This document shows positions 43,502 through 52,864 of a stretch of 64,000 nucleotides of DNA, piece by piece. This DNA is from an uncultured Anaeroplasmataceae bacterium (GTDB lineage Bacteria; Bacillota_I; Bacilli_A; Acholeplasmatales; Anaeroplasmataceae): contig CATKXV010000010.1 in assembly GCA_949840955.1 (NCBI GenBank), positions 1-64,000 on the forward strand. Reading direction: 5' to 3'. Numbering within the stretch: the stretch's first letter is position 1; each line of letters starts with the position of its first letter. The notes beneath the pieces are model-generated. The model saw nothing but the letters and a program-made list of their open reading frames with translations. It had not been told where the DNA came from and made no database searches. The position numbers and the translations under genes are program-made.

Positions 43502-44518
43502 TTACTTTTCATATCCATTTGGATTTTTCTTTTGCCAATTCCAAGCATCTCTTGCCATATCCTCTATAGAATATTTTGCTTTAAAGCCCAATTCCTGATA
43601 AGCCTTTAATGGAGATGCGTAGCAAGCTGGAATATCTCCAGCACGTCTTGGCTTAAAACTATATGGAATTTCCTTACCCACAGCCTTTTCCATAGCATGG
43701 AGCACCTCTAATACGCTATAGCCATTTCCAGTACCTAAATTATAGGTAACCAATCCACAGCCAGAAAACAACTTATTTAAGGCTAAAATATGTCCTTCTG
43801 CCAAATCACAAACATGAATATAGTCTCTTATACAAGTTCCATCAGGTGTAGGATAATCATTTCCAAATATTCCTAAAGAAGCTAGCTTTCCAATAGCTAC
43901 CTGAGTAATATATGGAACTAAATTGTTTGGAATTCCATTAGGATTTTCTCCAATATTTCCTGAAGGATGAGCACCAATTGGATTGAAATAACGTAATAAA
44001 GCAATATTAAATTTTGGATTAACTCTAGATAAATCCCTTAAAATATCTTCAATCATGAGCTTTGTTCTACCATAAGGATTGAAAACATGAAGCTCAAAAT
44101 CTTCAAAAATAGGAACACTCTTTGGATCACCATATACTGTAGCTGAGCTAGAAAAAGCTAGATTATATACCTCGTATTTTCCCATAAGCTTTAAAAGATT
44201 CATTGTAGAAACTAGATTATTCTCATAGTACTTCAAAGGTAAGGCAACGGACTCTCCAACAGCCTTCAGGCCAGCGAAATGGATAACAGCATCAATCGAA
44301 TTCTCTGCAAAAACCTTTTCAAAATCTGCTAGATTACAGCAATCATAAGGATAAAGCTTTACCTTTTTTCCGGCCATTTGCTCTACTCTTCTTAAAGATT
44401 CCTGATTTGAGTTGATAAAATTATCAATCACAATAACATTATAGCCCTTTTCTAATAATAACAATACGGTATGTGAACCAATGTATCCAGCTCCACCTGT
44501 TACTAAAATAGTTTTCAT
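43502..44518 (-). CDS. galE: UDP-glucose 4-epimerase
   Basis: 338 aa from ATG 44518 (GAGGTGATTTTA). Interconverts UDP-glucose and UDP-galactose. The NAD motif TGGAGYIGSH, SSSATVYG, and the catalytic YGRTK (Y-x3-K) are complete. It follows the RsmC-like gene on the same strand, with a 60-base gap. Confidence 0.95.
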   Translation of the reverse strand: MKTILVTGGAGYIGSHTVLLLLEKGYNVIVIDNFINSNQESLRRVEQMAGKKVKLYPYDCCNLADFEKVFAENSIDAVIHFAGLKAVGESVALPLKYYENNLVSTMNLLKLMGKYEVYNLAFSSSATVYGDPKSVPIFEDFELHVFNPYGRTKLMIEDILRDLSRVNPKFNIALLRYFNPIGAHPSGNIGENPNGIPNNLVPYITQVAIGKLASLGIFGNDYPTPDGTCIRDYIHVCDLAEGHILALNKLFSGCGLVTYNLGTGNGYSVLEVLHAMEKAVGKEIPYSFKPRRAGDIPACYASPLKAYQELGFKAKYSIEDMARDAWNWQKKNPNGYEK

Positions 44519-44578
44519 TAAAATCACCTCTTCAATTTTTCTATACGTATTTTACCATAGTTTTTATACTTTTTCAAA

Positions 44579-45190
44579 TCAATACTTTATTGCTTTTAAT
44601 ATATAATATCCTTTATCCCTTGCCACAATACAGCAATTTCCAAAAAGCTGGGTTATATATTCCTTAGAAGATGGGGCTCCCTGCTTTTTTTGAATCACAA
44701 CCCAGAGCTCCCCATTTTTCTTTAGATGCTGAAAGGCTCCCTCATAGATCGCAAAAACCGTTTGCTTTCCGGCTCGAATCGGTGGATTTGTCACAATACA
44801 AGCAAATTCAATAGAGGAATCCAAAGCCTCATATAAATTCGAATGGTAGGGATGAGCTTGATCAATATGGTTTTCTTTTATATTTTTCAAAAGTAATCCA
44901 TAAGCTCTTTCATTAATTTCACAAAAGGAAATCTCCTTCTTATATAATCTTGCCAAAACAATTCCTATGGGACCATAGCCTGCTCCCATATCCAATATGC
45001 AGCCATCCAATGAAGGAGGAACAAAGGCTTTTAATAGTGCATAGGAGCCATAATCAATATAGCCCTTGGAAAATACTCCATCATCTGTATGGAATGTAAA
45101 ATGCTCATTTTGAAAATAAAAATCAAATCTTGCTGGATTAGAATGCAAATCCTCTTGGTTTTCTTGATAATAATGATAATTATTCTTCAT
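44579..45190 (-). CDS. RsmC-like 16S rRNA methyltransferase (YbxB type)
   Basis: 203 aa. Class I methyltransferase: DMGAGYGPIG motif I (about 68-77), and IVTNPPIRAG (NPPY-like motif for base methylation). In Bacillus the YbxB gene sits beside rplL, as here, which supports the call. Probably methylates a guanine of 16S rRNA. Confidence 0.87.
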   Translation of the reverse strand: MKNNYHYYQENQEDLHSNPARFDFYFQNEHFTFHTDDGVFSKGYIDYGSYALLKAFVPPSLDGCILDMGAGYGPIGIVLARLYKKEISFCEINERAYGLLLKNIKENHIDQAHPYHSNLYEALDSSIEFACIVTNPPIRAGKQTVFAIYEGAFQHLKKNGELWVVIQKKQGAPSSKEYITQLFGNCCIVARDKGYYILKAIKY

Positions 45191-45199
45191 CGTCTTTGT

Positions 45200-45236
45200 T
45201 TTATTAAAATAGACCTGAGTTTATCCTCAGGTCTAT
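45200..45236 (-). terminator. Partial terminator between rplL and the RsmC-like gene
   Basis: A perfect 9-bp stem AGACCTGAG (45213-45221) with CTCAGGTCT (45228-45236). The minus-strand T tract is interrupted by A residues, so read-through into rsmC is likely. Confidence 0.6.
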
Positions 45237-45251
45237 AATTCTAAACACTAA

Positions 45252-45626
45252 TTACTTAACTTCAACAGTTGCGCCTGCAGCTTCAAGCTTAGCCTTTAAT
45301 TCATCAGCCTCAGCCTTAGAAACCTTTTCCTTAACTGGCTTTGGTGCACCATCTACTAAATCCTTAGATTCCTTTAAACCTAAACCAGTAACTTCTTTAA
45401 CAACCTTGATAACTCCAAGCTTAGCAGCACCTGCATTTGTTAAAATTACATCAAATTCAGTTTGCTCTGCAGCAGCAGCTGGAGCAGCACCTGCAGCTGG
45501 AGCAGCAGCTACAGCAGTAGGATCAATACCAAATTCTTCCTTCATAGCATCAACTAATTCTTTAATTTCAAGAATAGTCATTTCCTTTAATGATTCAATA
45601 AATACTTCTTTTGTTAATTTAGCCAT
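45252..45626 (-). CDS. rplL: Ribosomal protein bL12 (L7/L12)
   Basis: 124 aa. Stalk protein that recruits translation factors. N-terminal dimer domain, Ala-rich hinge (about 38-54), and the C-terminal [13 protein letters not shown] domain. It follows rplJ closely (29 bases) in the ribosomal operon. Confidence 0.97.
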   Translation of the reverse strand: MAKLTKEVFIESLKEMTILEIKELVDAMKEEFGIDPTAVAAAPAAGAAPAAAAEQTEFDVILTNAGAAKLGVIKVVKEVTGLGLKESKDLVDGAPKPVKEKVSKAEADELKAKLEAAGATVEVK

Positions 45627-45655
45627 TTTCTTTTTCCTCCGTTTTCTTTCTTTAA

Positions 45656-46147
45656 TTAAGCTTCTTGACCTTTTTCAACTAACATATTTAATCCAATAGA
45701 TAACTGGCTTAATGTTCCTAACATACCAGCAGCTAATTGTGTTAATAATGTTTCGTATGATGGTAATTGTGATAATGTTTTAAGCTGTTCAAATGAATAA
45801 ACATCTCCATCAACTACACCCTTTACAACCTCAACCTTGTCATTTGTTCCAGCTACTTTAAAAAGTACCTTAGAAGGTGCAACAAGATCTTCCTTAGAAA
45901 ATGCAAGTGCAATAGGTCCAACAAATGCATCCTCTAAATCGTAGCCACATTCCTTTGCAGCACGGCGAGAGATATTGTTTTTAATAACCTCAATCTCACA
46001 TCCTAAGCTGCGCATTTCTTTACGTAAGTTTTGAAAAGCTTCTACTGTTAGACCTTGATATTTAAAAGCCACAACAGATGCAGCGCTTTTCATCTTTTCG
46101 CTTACTTCTGCAACTTCTTTTTGTTTTTGTAACAAAATGTCTTTCAT
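45656..46147 (-). CDS. rplJ: Ribosomal protein uL10
   Basis: 163 aa from ATG 46147, with an AGGAGGT site. Anchors the L12 stalk. N-terminal [17 protein letters not shown], then VIKNN and the [11 protein letters not shown] segment. It is preceded by an autoregulatory leader. The ATG of an earlier in-frame start (46189) lies inside that leader. Confidence 0.97.
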   Translation of the reverse strand: MKDILLQKQKEVAEVSEKMKSAASVVAFKYQGLTVEAFQNLRKEMRSLGCEIEVIKNNISRRAAKECGYDLEDAFVGPIALAFSKEDLVAPSKVLFKVAGTNDKVEVVKGVVDGDVYSFEQLKTLSQLPSYETLLTQLAAGMLGTLSQLSIGLNMLVEKGQEA

Positions 46148-46174
46148 TGATTTACCTCCTATAATAAATTGAAT

Positions 46175-46275
46175 GAAAAAACTTCTCACCGAGGGCGAGA
46201 AGTCATAAAAAACTCAATACGCATACCTCGGTAGAAATTAAGTGCTTTCGCACACCTACTGTCTTCGGTTCTTTA
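46175..46275 (-). ncRNA. L10 (rplJ) leader with intrinsic attenuator
   Basis: The minus-strand leader begins with GAACCGAAGACAGTAGG, the conserved L10-leader core that binds the L10(L12)4 complex. It ends with a terminator hairpin ACTTCTC...GAGAAGT (46197-46203 with 46181-46187) and a T run. Excess L10-L12 complex would end transcription before rplJ. The core motif is diagnostic of this Rfam-type leader. Confidence 0.85.
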
Positions 46276-46276
46276 C

Positions 46277-46972
46277 TTATAATTTGGCGATTGTATCAGA
46301 ATCGACCTTAACGCCAGGACCCATAGTGGATGCAACAGATACATTCTTCATATAGGCTCCCTTAACAGTGGAAGGACGTACTTTCATAAGTGCATCATAC
46401 ACTGCCTTTAAATTTTCTTGAAGCTTTGCTGCACCAAAGGATACCTTACCGATAGTCATTTGAATATTACCAATCTTATCTGGACGATATTCAACCTTAC
46501 CAGCCTTAATTTCCTTTACTGCTTGGGCAACGTTCATCGTTACTGTTCCTGTCTTAGGATTTGGCATTAAGCCCTTAGGTCCTAATACTCTACCCAAACG
46601 ACCAAGCTCACCCATCATATCTGGTGTTGCAACAATTACATCAAACTCAAACCAACCTTGATTGATTTTAGCTATCATATCATAATCACCAACAAAATCT
46701 GCTCCAGCCTCTTTAGCTTCAGCCTGCTTTGCACCACGGCAAATAACTAAAACCTTACGAGTCTTACCAGTTCCATTAGGTAATACGATAGCACCACGGA
46801 TATTTTGTTCTGCTTTACGTGGATCAATGTTTAAACGGAAAGCAACATCCACAGATGCGTCAAACTTAGCAGTAGATGTTTTGCAAGCTAAATCTAATGC
46901 TTCTTGAACAGGATAAGCCTTGCTACGATCTACTAGCTTTGCAGCTTCAACGTATTTTTTTCCTCTCTTCAT
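46277..46972 (-). CDS. rplA: Ribosomal protein uL1
   Basis: 231 aa from ATG 46972. Forms the L1 stalk and, in many bacteria, represses its own operon. The signature [20 protein letters not shown] is clear. It is between rplK (75 bases upstream) and the L10 leader. Confidence 0.97.
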   Translation of the reverse strand: MKRGKKYVEAAKLVDRSKAYPVQEALDLACKTSTAKFDASVDVAFRLNIDPRKAEQNIRGAIVLPNGTGKTRKVLVICRGAKQAEAKEAGADFVGDYDMIAKINQGWFEFDVIVATPDMMGELGRLGRVLGPKGLMPNPKTGTVTMNVAQAVKEIKAGKVEYRPDKIGNIQMTIGKVSFGAAKLQENLKAVYDALMKVRPSTVKGAYMKNVSVASTMGPGVKVDSDTIAKL

Positions 46973-47047
46973 ATTATTCCTCCTAAAATGTGGTATAAGC
47001 GGGAATTCCTCCCACAAATTTAGGCTGCTATTAACAACCTTAAGAAA

Positions 47048-47473
47048 TTAGTCCTCAACGACAATGCCCATGTTTCTTGCAGTACCACAAATAATATTTG
47101 TAGCAGCTTCTACATCATTAGCATTTAAGTCAGGCATCTTCATCTCGGCAATTTCTCTTGCCTTCTGTCTAGATATTTTTGCTACAGTGTGCTTCTTTGA
47201 ATTTTCAGAACCCTTACTAATTCCTGCAGCCTTCATTAATAAATCTGAAGCTGGTGGAGTCTTTACAATAAATGTAAAGGAACGATCCTCATAAACAGAG
47301 ATTACTACTGGTAGCGTATATCCCATTTTATCCTTTGTCTGGTCATTGAATTGAGAACAAAAGCCTGGAATATTTACACCTGCTTGTCCTAGTGCTGGAC
47401 CTACTGGTGGAGCTGGATTAGCTTTGCCGGCTGGAATTTGTAACTTTACAACCTTTACAACCTTCTTTGCCAT
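47048..47473 (-). CDS. rplK: Ribosomal protein uL11
   Basis: 141 aa. Part of the GTPase centre. N-terminal [20 protein letters not shown] and C-terminal GTARNMGI are conserved. It is the first gene of the rplKA-rplJL operon. No secE or nusG lies upstream (HAD gene instead), unlike Bacillus. Confidence 0.97.
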   Translation of the reverse strand: MAKKVVKVVKLQIPAGKANPAPPVGPALGQAGVNIPGFCSQFNDQTKDKMGYTLPVVISVYEDRSFTFIVKTPPASDLLMKAAGISKGSENSKKHTVAKISRQKAREIAEMKMPDLNANDVEAATNIICGTARNMGIVVED

Positions 47474-47567
47474 AATTGTTTCCTCCTTCTTTCAATGATG
47501 TGGTTCAACAGATTCTTCTTAAGAACCCTCCCACTCCATGCTTATATTGCCATAAACATGCTTATAC

Positions 47568-47596
47568 ATTATATCAAACAATATTGTTCCTGTCAA
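47568..47596 (-). promoter_or_regulatory. Perfect consensus SigA promoter of the ribosomal operon
   Basis: Minus strand: TTGACA (47591-47596), 17-base spacer, TATAAT (47568-47573). The -35 box overlaps the end of the HAD gene. The leader is about 90 bases; it contains the repeat described in findings. Confidence 0.85.
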
Positions 47597-48324
47597 TTAT
47601 TTTTTGTGATTTTATCACTTTTTTCTTTTATCTCTATATACCTCAGCAATTGTTCAAAATTTCCATGAGGATATAGAGTAATATCTTCTTTATTCCGATT
47701 AATCAAATGATCTGTAATTAAGAAAACATCAATACCAAGCTCCTTTGATACCATATCCTCCGATACATCATTACCAACCATAAGGCAATCCGCCGCTTTA
47801 AGATGAAATTGAATCAAAATTTCCTCGTAGTATTTTAGTTTTGGTTTGCAATATTTTGAATTTTCATAAGAGGTAATATAGGCAAAATCCTGAGGGTTTA
47901 CTCCGGCCCACTGCATTCTTTTTTTCTGTGCAACCAAAGGAAAAACTGGATTAGATGCAATAATTAAAATCTTATTTTTTTGCTTCAAATTTTGTATTAA
48001 GGACTTCACTTGATTTTCCTTGTGACAGAATTGCTTTAATTCATCAAATTCATTTTCATAAAATTTTTCAAGCAAAGCTTTATCAGATGCTGCTTCTTTA
48101 CCAAGAATCGAGGAATATGCCTCCCAAAACACTTCTTCATTTGTCTTATCTCCCTGATTCATTAGCATTCGCTGAGTTCCCTCCATTACAGCTTGTAATG
48201 CAGGCTGACTAGCTCCTTTATTCCTTATAAAAAATCGATTTAAAGAGGCAAAATATTCCTTTATAAATAAATCCTGATCCATAGGCAATAGCGTGGCATC
48301 TAAATCAAATAAGATAGCTTTCAT
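47593..48324 (-). CDS. HAD-family hydrolase
   Basis: 243 aa. Catalytic DLDATLLP (Asp nucleophile, DxD) at the N-terminus, motif II IIASNPVFP, Lys in YCKPKLKYY, and motif IV VGNDVSEDM are complete. The cap domain is between motifs I and II (C1 type). Substrate unknown; small phosphates are typical. Its end is overlapped by the -35 box of the ribosomal operon promoter. Confidence 0.9.
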   Translation of the reverse strand: MKAILFDLDATLLPMDQDLFIKEYFASLNRFFIRNKGASQPALQAVMEGTQRMLMNQGDKTNEEVFWEAYSSILGKEAASDKALLEKFYENEFDELKQFCHKENQVKSLIQNLKQKNKILIIASNPVFPLVAQKKRMQWAGVNPQDFAYITSYENSKYCKPKLKYYEEILIQFHLKAADCLMVGNDVSEDMVSKELGIDVFLITDHLINRNKEDITLYPHGNFEQLLRYIEIKEKSDKITKNN

Positions 48325-48354
48325 TGGTTCTTCTCCTTTTCTTCTTATAAAGTA

Positions 48355-49731
48355 TTATACTTCTGAACTACAGCATGGCTTCGTTATTCCAATTTTTTTG
48401 CAGACAAAGACAAAATAAATCAATACAGAGACAGCTGTTAATATCCAAGAAATCGGATAGAGCAGATAAAGGGAGGAGATGCTTTTAAAATGGGCAAATA
48501 CAGTAAACACCCAAAGAATTCTAAAAACACAAGAGCCCAAGATTAAAAAGATGGTCGGAATAATGGTTTTTCCTAAGCCTCTTAAAGCAGCAATCGTTGC
48601 ATCCATAAATGCAGATATAAAATAAGAGCTGCCCATAATAATCAATCGGCTCATTCCTGCCTCGATTACCTCTTCATCCGTAGAAAAAAGAGCTAAAAAA
48701 TTTCTTCCAAGCAAAACAAAGAACAATCCCAGAATAAGACCTGCTAAGCAGGAATATAAAAGTCCTATAAAATAGCATTTAAGAATATTTCTATTTTTTC
48801 CAGCACCATAGTTTTGTGCAATAAAGCTGGAAATTGCCATATAAAATGCTGCCATAACATCATAAACCAATGCATCCGAATTAGAGGCTGCTGCATTCCC
48901 CTCTACCATAATTGTGTCAAAGCTATTTACTCCTGACTGAATAAACAAATTTGCCATAGAAAAAATTGCATTTTGTAAACCCGCAGGTAAGCCTAGGGAC
49001 AATATAGCCTTAGCTTCTTTTCTATCTATTTTTAAAAGTCTGAGATGAAGCTGATAGGGACGACGGGTTCGAATCAAGGATATTAATATTAAACAGGCTG
49101 AAATATACTGGGAAATGATACTTGCTAAAGCAACACCAACAACCGTCATATGACAAGCAATAACAAAAAATAAATTTAATAAAATATTAATCACTCCAGA
49201 AAAGGACAAAAAAATTAATGGCCTTTTTGTATCTCCATCTGCACTTAAGATTCCATTTCCATAATTATAAATTGCTAAAGCAGGTAATCCAGCAAAAACA
49301 ATATATACATATAAAACAGCATCCTCTAATAGCTCAGCCTTTGTGTTTAATACAATAAGCATAGGTCGAACAAGACCAATTCCTAAGCCTACTAATATTA
49401 TACTAATGATAATACTCACAATTAAGCCTGTATGAGAAATTAAAGATACCCTTTTATCCTCTTTAGCACCTAAAAATCTTGCTACCAAGGAATTGATACC
49501 ACTACCAATTCCAATGAGTATACCTGTAAATAGTATGACATATGTTGTTGTAGATCCAACAGACCCTAGAGCCTCTTTGGATCCAAATCTTCCAACCACA
49601 GCCACATCTGACATATTAAACAAAACCTGAAGCAGATTAGAAAGCATTAAAGGTAAGCTAAAAAGCATTATTTTTTTAAAGGGTGATCCACTTGTCAAAT
49701 CATTTGGATTTCTAGAAGTATCCTTTGTCAT
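48355..49731 (-). CDS. MATE-family efflux transporter
   Basis: 458 aa from ATG 49731 (GAGGTG 7 bases upstream). Twelve membrane helices. MATE signatures LMLSNLLQVLFNMSDVAVVG and GNGILSADGDT are visible, with the C-terminal half containing IAQNYGAGKN. It is a different subfamily from the MATE gene at 9599. A HAD hydrolase follows at 30 bases. Confidence 0.9.
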   Translation of the reverse strand: MTKDTSRNPNDLTSGSPFKKIMLFSLPLMLSNLLQVLFNMSDVAVVGRFGSKEALGSVGSTTTYVILFTGILIGIGSGINSLVARFLGAKEDKRVSLISHTGLIVSIIISIILVGLGIGLVRPMLIVLNTKAELLEDAVLYVYIVFAGLPALAIYNYGNGILSADGDTKRPLIFLSFSGVINILLNLFFVIACHMTVVGVALASIISQYISACLILISLIRTRRPYQLHLRLLKIDRKEAKAILSLGLPAGLQNAIFSMANLFIQSGVNSFDTIMVEGNAAASNSDALVYDVMAAFYMAISSFIAQNYGAGKNRNILKCYFIGLLYSCLAGLILGLFFVLLGRNFLALFSTDEEVIEAGMSRLIIMGSSYFISAFMDATIAALRGLGKTIIPTIFLILGSCVFRILWVFTVFAHFKSISSLYLLYPISWILTAVSVLIYFVFVCKKIGITKPCCSSEV

Positions 49732-49789
49732 ATCTACACACCTCATATAACTAGAGAAATTATATCACTTGAGGCAAAAACAGTCAATC

Positions 49790-49822
49790 TAAATTAAAAG
49801 GGCTGAATAAAGATTCAACCCC
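49790..49822 (-). terminator. Terminator of the AraC gene
   Basis: GGGCTGAAT (49800-49808) pairs with ATTCAaCCC (49813-49821, one mismatch). T residues follow on the minus strand. Confidence 0.7.
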
Positions 49823-49830
49823 ACTTCTAT

Positions 49831-50724
49831 CTATTTTCTTTTTACTGGAATCCAAATTTCGGATAAATAATCCTCAGCCTCCATATCCTTATCATTACTA
49901 TACCATTCTATATCAAATCTTCCATCTATTTCAAATTCCTTATTTCCTGGAAGCCACTCCTTATATATACGAGTATTCACTTCCTGTAAGGCCATAGGCA
50001 TAGGTCCTACACATCGAAACTTAGCCCATAATGCTTCTGGAAATTCAAAAACCTCTAAGCCTTTTGGAATCTTCTTTCCACGAAAAGCCCCCGCAATCCA
50101 ATACTTGAATTTTCCTTCCTCATTGGTTTGACTTATGCATACTCCATATTCTCCAATTTGATTTTCTAATATCGCTTCTTCAATTTCTGTTTCAGGAGCT
50201 TTTCCAGAATATAATTTCTTTAAATATTTTTGTGCGACCTCATCCCAAAATGTAGGGATATCCACATAGGATGTTTCAAAACTAAAAACTTTAGAAAAGC
50301 CAATAACCTTGAAGCTAGGTATTTTTTCTACAACATAATCCATAAAATTTCCTCCTTTTATCGTTATTTCAATTTGCAGAGGATAGAATGCTTTTAATTG
50401 ATCTGGACATTTTTTTAGTTCCTTAGGTGTAATATGATGAAACCTATAAAATGCCTTAGTAAAGCTTTCTGGAGTTTCATATCCATAGCGATAAGCTATA
50501 TCAATTATTTTTTCCTTACCTGCAAGGATAGCTCTTCCCGATTCAAATAATCTTCTATTTCGAACATATTCTCCTATCGTATAACCGGTTAATACTTGGA
50601 ATCCTCTTTGTAAATAAATTGTTGAAATACAAACATGCTTTGAAACATCAGCTGGACTGATTTGCTCTAATAAATGCTTTTCAATATAGCTGATGGCCTC
50701 CTTAATACAGGTTACCCACTCCAT
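49831..50724 (-). CDS. AraC-family regulator with GyrI-like effector domain
   Basis: 297 aa. The N-terminal AraC double helix-turn-helix (about 1-105; IAYRYGYETPESFTKAFYR is the second recognition region) is fused to a C-terminal GyrI-like small-molecule-binding domain (about 128-297). Such proteins sense drugs or metabolites. It is upstream of a MATE exporter on the same strand, a likely target. Its N-terminus has a good start. Confidence 0.92.
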   Translation of the reverse strand: MEWVTCIKEAISYIEKHLLEQISPADVSKHVCISTIYLQRGFQVLTGYTIGEYVRNRRLFESGRAILAGKEKIIDIAYRYGYETPESFTKAFYRFHHITPKELKKCPDQLKAFYPLQIEITIKGGNFMDYVVEKIPSFKVIGFSKVFSFETSYVDIPTFWDEVAQKYLKKLYSGKAPETEIEEAILENQIGEYGVCISQTNEEGKFKYWIAGAFRGKKIPKGLEVFEFPEALWAKFRCVGPMPMALQEVNTRIYKEWLPGNKEFEIDGRFDIEWYSNDKDMEAEDYLSEIWIPVKRK

Positions 50725-50803
50725 ACTCTATTTCTTCTCCTCTATCACACATTATATAGCTAACGTTCAAATAAATCCTGTCTTTAAAGAAAAAGATTTG
50801 TCT

Positions 50804-51310
50804 TTACTCATTCTTTTTGCTTAACTTCCAATAGTCATAATACTTTCTGCCATCATGTCCTATAAGAGGAGCAGTTTGATAAATAAAATTCAAATGCTTC
50901 AATGCCTCGATTCTTTCTATAGCATATAGGGGTGCTTTTGTTGCAATCATATCACAGTGAAATAGCTCATAAAAAGAGTCAATACATAAAGATAAAATTT
51001 CTTGAATACATTCTGCTTTTTCATAAGCCCTTGCAACATCTAATCTTAATAGACCACAATTCGTAAAATAATCCTTAGCATCTCGATGAAATACTTCTAT
51101 CGTGCCAATGGCTTTTTTTATTTTTTTATCTAGAATAGAAAACCGAACAAAGCCCTGGGTTTCATAGTATTCCTTTAACCAATATTTGATAGTTTCATCC
51201 ATGTATTCTTGTTTTGAACAATAAAAATTACTTCCGTGACAATTATCACTATTCAAAAAGGGCAATACCAATGGATCGCTATATACCTCAAATAAATCCT
51301 TTGAATCCAA
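50804..51310 (-). CDS. GNAT N-acetyltransferase lacking an ordinary start codon
   Basis: 168 aa counted from TTG 51310, but clear family sequence continues upstream in the same frame (YEVCPIFENKNYVIRLID). GNAT-like segments include RFSILDK, AIGTIEVF and GLLRLDVARAYE. An AGAGGTG site (51384-51390) lies 7 bases before an in-frame ATA at 51376. The nearest ATG (51372) is out of frame. It may start at AUA, or be a mutated start or frameshifted pseudogene. The coding frame is otherwise intact. Confidence 0.75.
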   Translation of the reverse strand: MDSKDLFEVYSDPLVLPFLNSDNCHGSNFYCSKQEYMDETIKYWLKEYYETQGFVRFSILDKKIKKAIGTIEVFHRDAKDYFTNCGLLRLDVARAYEKAECIQEILSLCIDSFYELFHCDMIATKAPLYAIERIEALKHLNFIYQTAPLIGHDGRKYYDYWKLSKKNE

Positions 51311-51406
51311 TAAATCAATGAGTCGTATTACATAATTCTTATTTTCAAATATTGGACAAACTTCATAAACATTTATTATAAAACACCTCTTTTATCTATC
51401 ATACTT

Positions 51407-52609
51407 TTAAAATAATCGAATATTTTCACTAATTCTTTGATCAATCAAACCAAAAGCAGCTAAAGGCCTTGCAAGAGCTTTAAAGAATACAAACAGTAAT
51501 ATGCTTTGAGGAAGTAAATATAAGATGTTTTTTGGAAGTGCCGTTAAAATGATGTAGGTTTGATAAGCATCCCAATCTAAGCTATAAATGATTTTCCACC
51601 AAAAGGCACCCAAAACCACATTTACGAAAAGATTAACAACAACTCGTGCAATAAAGCAGTTAGCAAAGCTGATTCTCTTTTTGTAAAAGCATACTCCATA
51701 GGTAAATCCAGCCATCATAGCATCCAAGGTATATCCCAAGAAAAATACACCACTTGTATGAATAAAATACCCTAAAATATCAGAACAAAACCCAATAAAT
51801 AAACCACAAACTGGACCATATATCCAACAGATTAAAGCAAAAAATAAATAGGTAAAGCCTAAGCCTAGGCTTCCAAAGCCTGAAGGAATTGGTAAAAGCT
51901 TACATATCAGCATACATCCAAATAGTGCACTGATACTACACATTTTTTTAACATGCTTTGTAAAGGAAATCGATTCCTTCCAATAGGATTTATGAAAAAT
52001 AGAGGTAAAAATATTCTCATTATCCTCTAGCCTGCCCTCATCCTCTTTACCCAAAAATGCATATAAAGAAAGACTGCATAGCCAAAGCGCTGCTCCTATT
52101 CCTAGAGCTATTCCCCCCATAATCCAAGGATTGTGGTTGTCAACAAGCTCAACGGTTTCAAAGCTTGTATCATACTCTGTATATCCTAATATTAAATTGA
52201 AATAATTTTTTACTCGATTTAGGCTTGGATTAACCTTACCTGTAGTTGAACTCACAATATTAGGAAAAAATCTTTTTTGTATTCTCAATTCAAATCTATC
52301 ATTTCTTGAGGTAAGCCTTGCTGTTTTGAGCATTTCCTTATAGTCAATTTTGGCATAGCTTATCTTTTTATAAGTAGAATCCGTTTCTGCCAACTGATTA
52401 TTCTCATCTATTTTTTTAAAAACCTCTGTATAAAATGCTTCATCTAAAATGAGATTGGGTTCTTCTTGCGTTGCTTTAAAGCAATAGACATAGGATGCTT
52501 GATATGAATTCACAAAAAATTCAGTAACAAAATAGCCGGCAAAAAAGCATACAAGCAAAAAAATTAAAATAAAAAATTTATAACGTCGGATTAATTTAAG
52601 AAAACTCAT
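51407..52609 (-). CDS. folT: Membrane domain fused to an ECF-type folate S component
   Basis: 400 aa. Residues about 1-195 are TM-extracytoplasmic-TM (helices 11-33 and 162-186; about 125 residues outside), a layout like Wzz-type chain-length regulators. Residues about 220-390 match an ECF S component (six helices; GFGSLGLGFTYLFFALICWIYGP and FLGYTLDAMMAG are FolT-like). A THF riboswitch upstream makes folate the expected substrate. AAGGAGGTC precedes the ATG. S components are normally about 170-200 aa. Energy-coupling subunits are not in the window. Confidence 0.82.
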   Translation of the reverse strand: MSFLKLIRRYKFFILIFLLVCFFAGYFVTEFFVNSYQASYVYCFKATQEEPNLILDEAFYTEVFKKIDENNQLAETDSTYKKISYAKIDYKEMLKTARLTSRNDRFELRIQKRFFPNIVSSTTGKVNPSLNRVKNYFNLILGYTEYDTSFETVELVDNHNPWIMGGIALGIGAALWLCSLSLYAFLGKEDEGRLEDNENIFTSIFHKSYWKESISFTKHVKKMCSISALFGCMLICKLLPIPSGFGSLGLGFTYLFFALICWIYGPVCGLFIGFCSDILGYFIHTSGVFFLGYTLDAMMAGFTYGVCFYKKRISFANCFIARVVVNLFVNVVLGAFWWKIIYSLDWDAYQTYIILTALPKNILYLLPQSILLFVFFKALARPLAAFGLIDQRISENIRLF

Positions 52610-52647
52610 AAATAAAAGACCTCCTTAAGAGATCCACCATATACTAT

Positions 52648-52737
52648 ACAGCGGATGCGAAAAATCACCGCCACAAAAGTGTTCGTCAATATCAATCACC
52701 CATGATAAAGCACTTAACGCAATTTTTCTTTTTCTGT
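52648..52737 (-). ncRNA. Tetrahydrofolate riboswitch (folE motif)
   Basis: The minus strand has the diagnostic core: GCGTTAAGTG, then GGGTGATTG, GACGAA, and GGCGGTGATTTTTCGCATC with CCGCT. The ends pair (ACAG 52734-52737 region with CTGT 52648-52651). This order matches the THF riboswitch, which turns folate transport or synthesis genes down when THF is present. It sits between the promoter region and the FolT fusion's ribosome site (52619-52626). Confidence 0.9.
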
Positions 52738-52834
52738 TCAATGGATTGATTATATATTATATAAGGAAAAATAACAAGCCTTAATTTAAAAAATCCACAA
52801 TTTAAAATTTAAAAGCAATCCAATATTCTTCTTA

Positions 52835-52864
52835 GCACTTAAATTCCATTTGATTCATATACTA
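52835..52864 (+). promoter_or_regulatory. Possible SigK-type promoter of cotE
   Basis: CATATACTA (52856-52864) matches the SigK -10 pattern CATAnnnTA, and AC (52837-52838) is 17 bases before it. In Bacillus cotE is transcribed by mother-cell sigma factors. Short motifs like this occur by chance, so the call is tentative. Confidence 0.35.

Noticed and set aside
45465-45520. GCAGCAGC/GGAGCAGC low-complexity run that looks like a tandem repeat
   Set aside because: It encodes the Ala-rich hinge of bL12.
45406-45699. Alanine-rich open frame on the plus strand across rplL
   Set aside because: It is antisense of the bL12 hinge and has no ribosome site; the minus-strand gene is certain.
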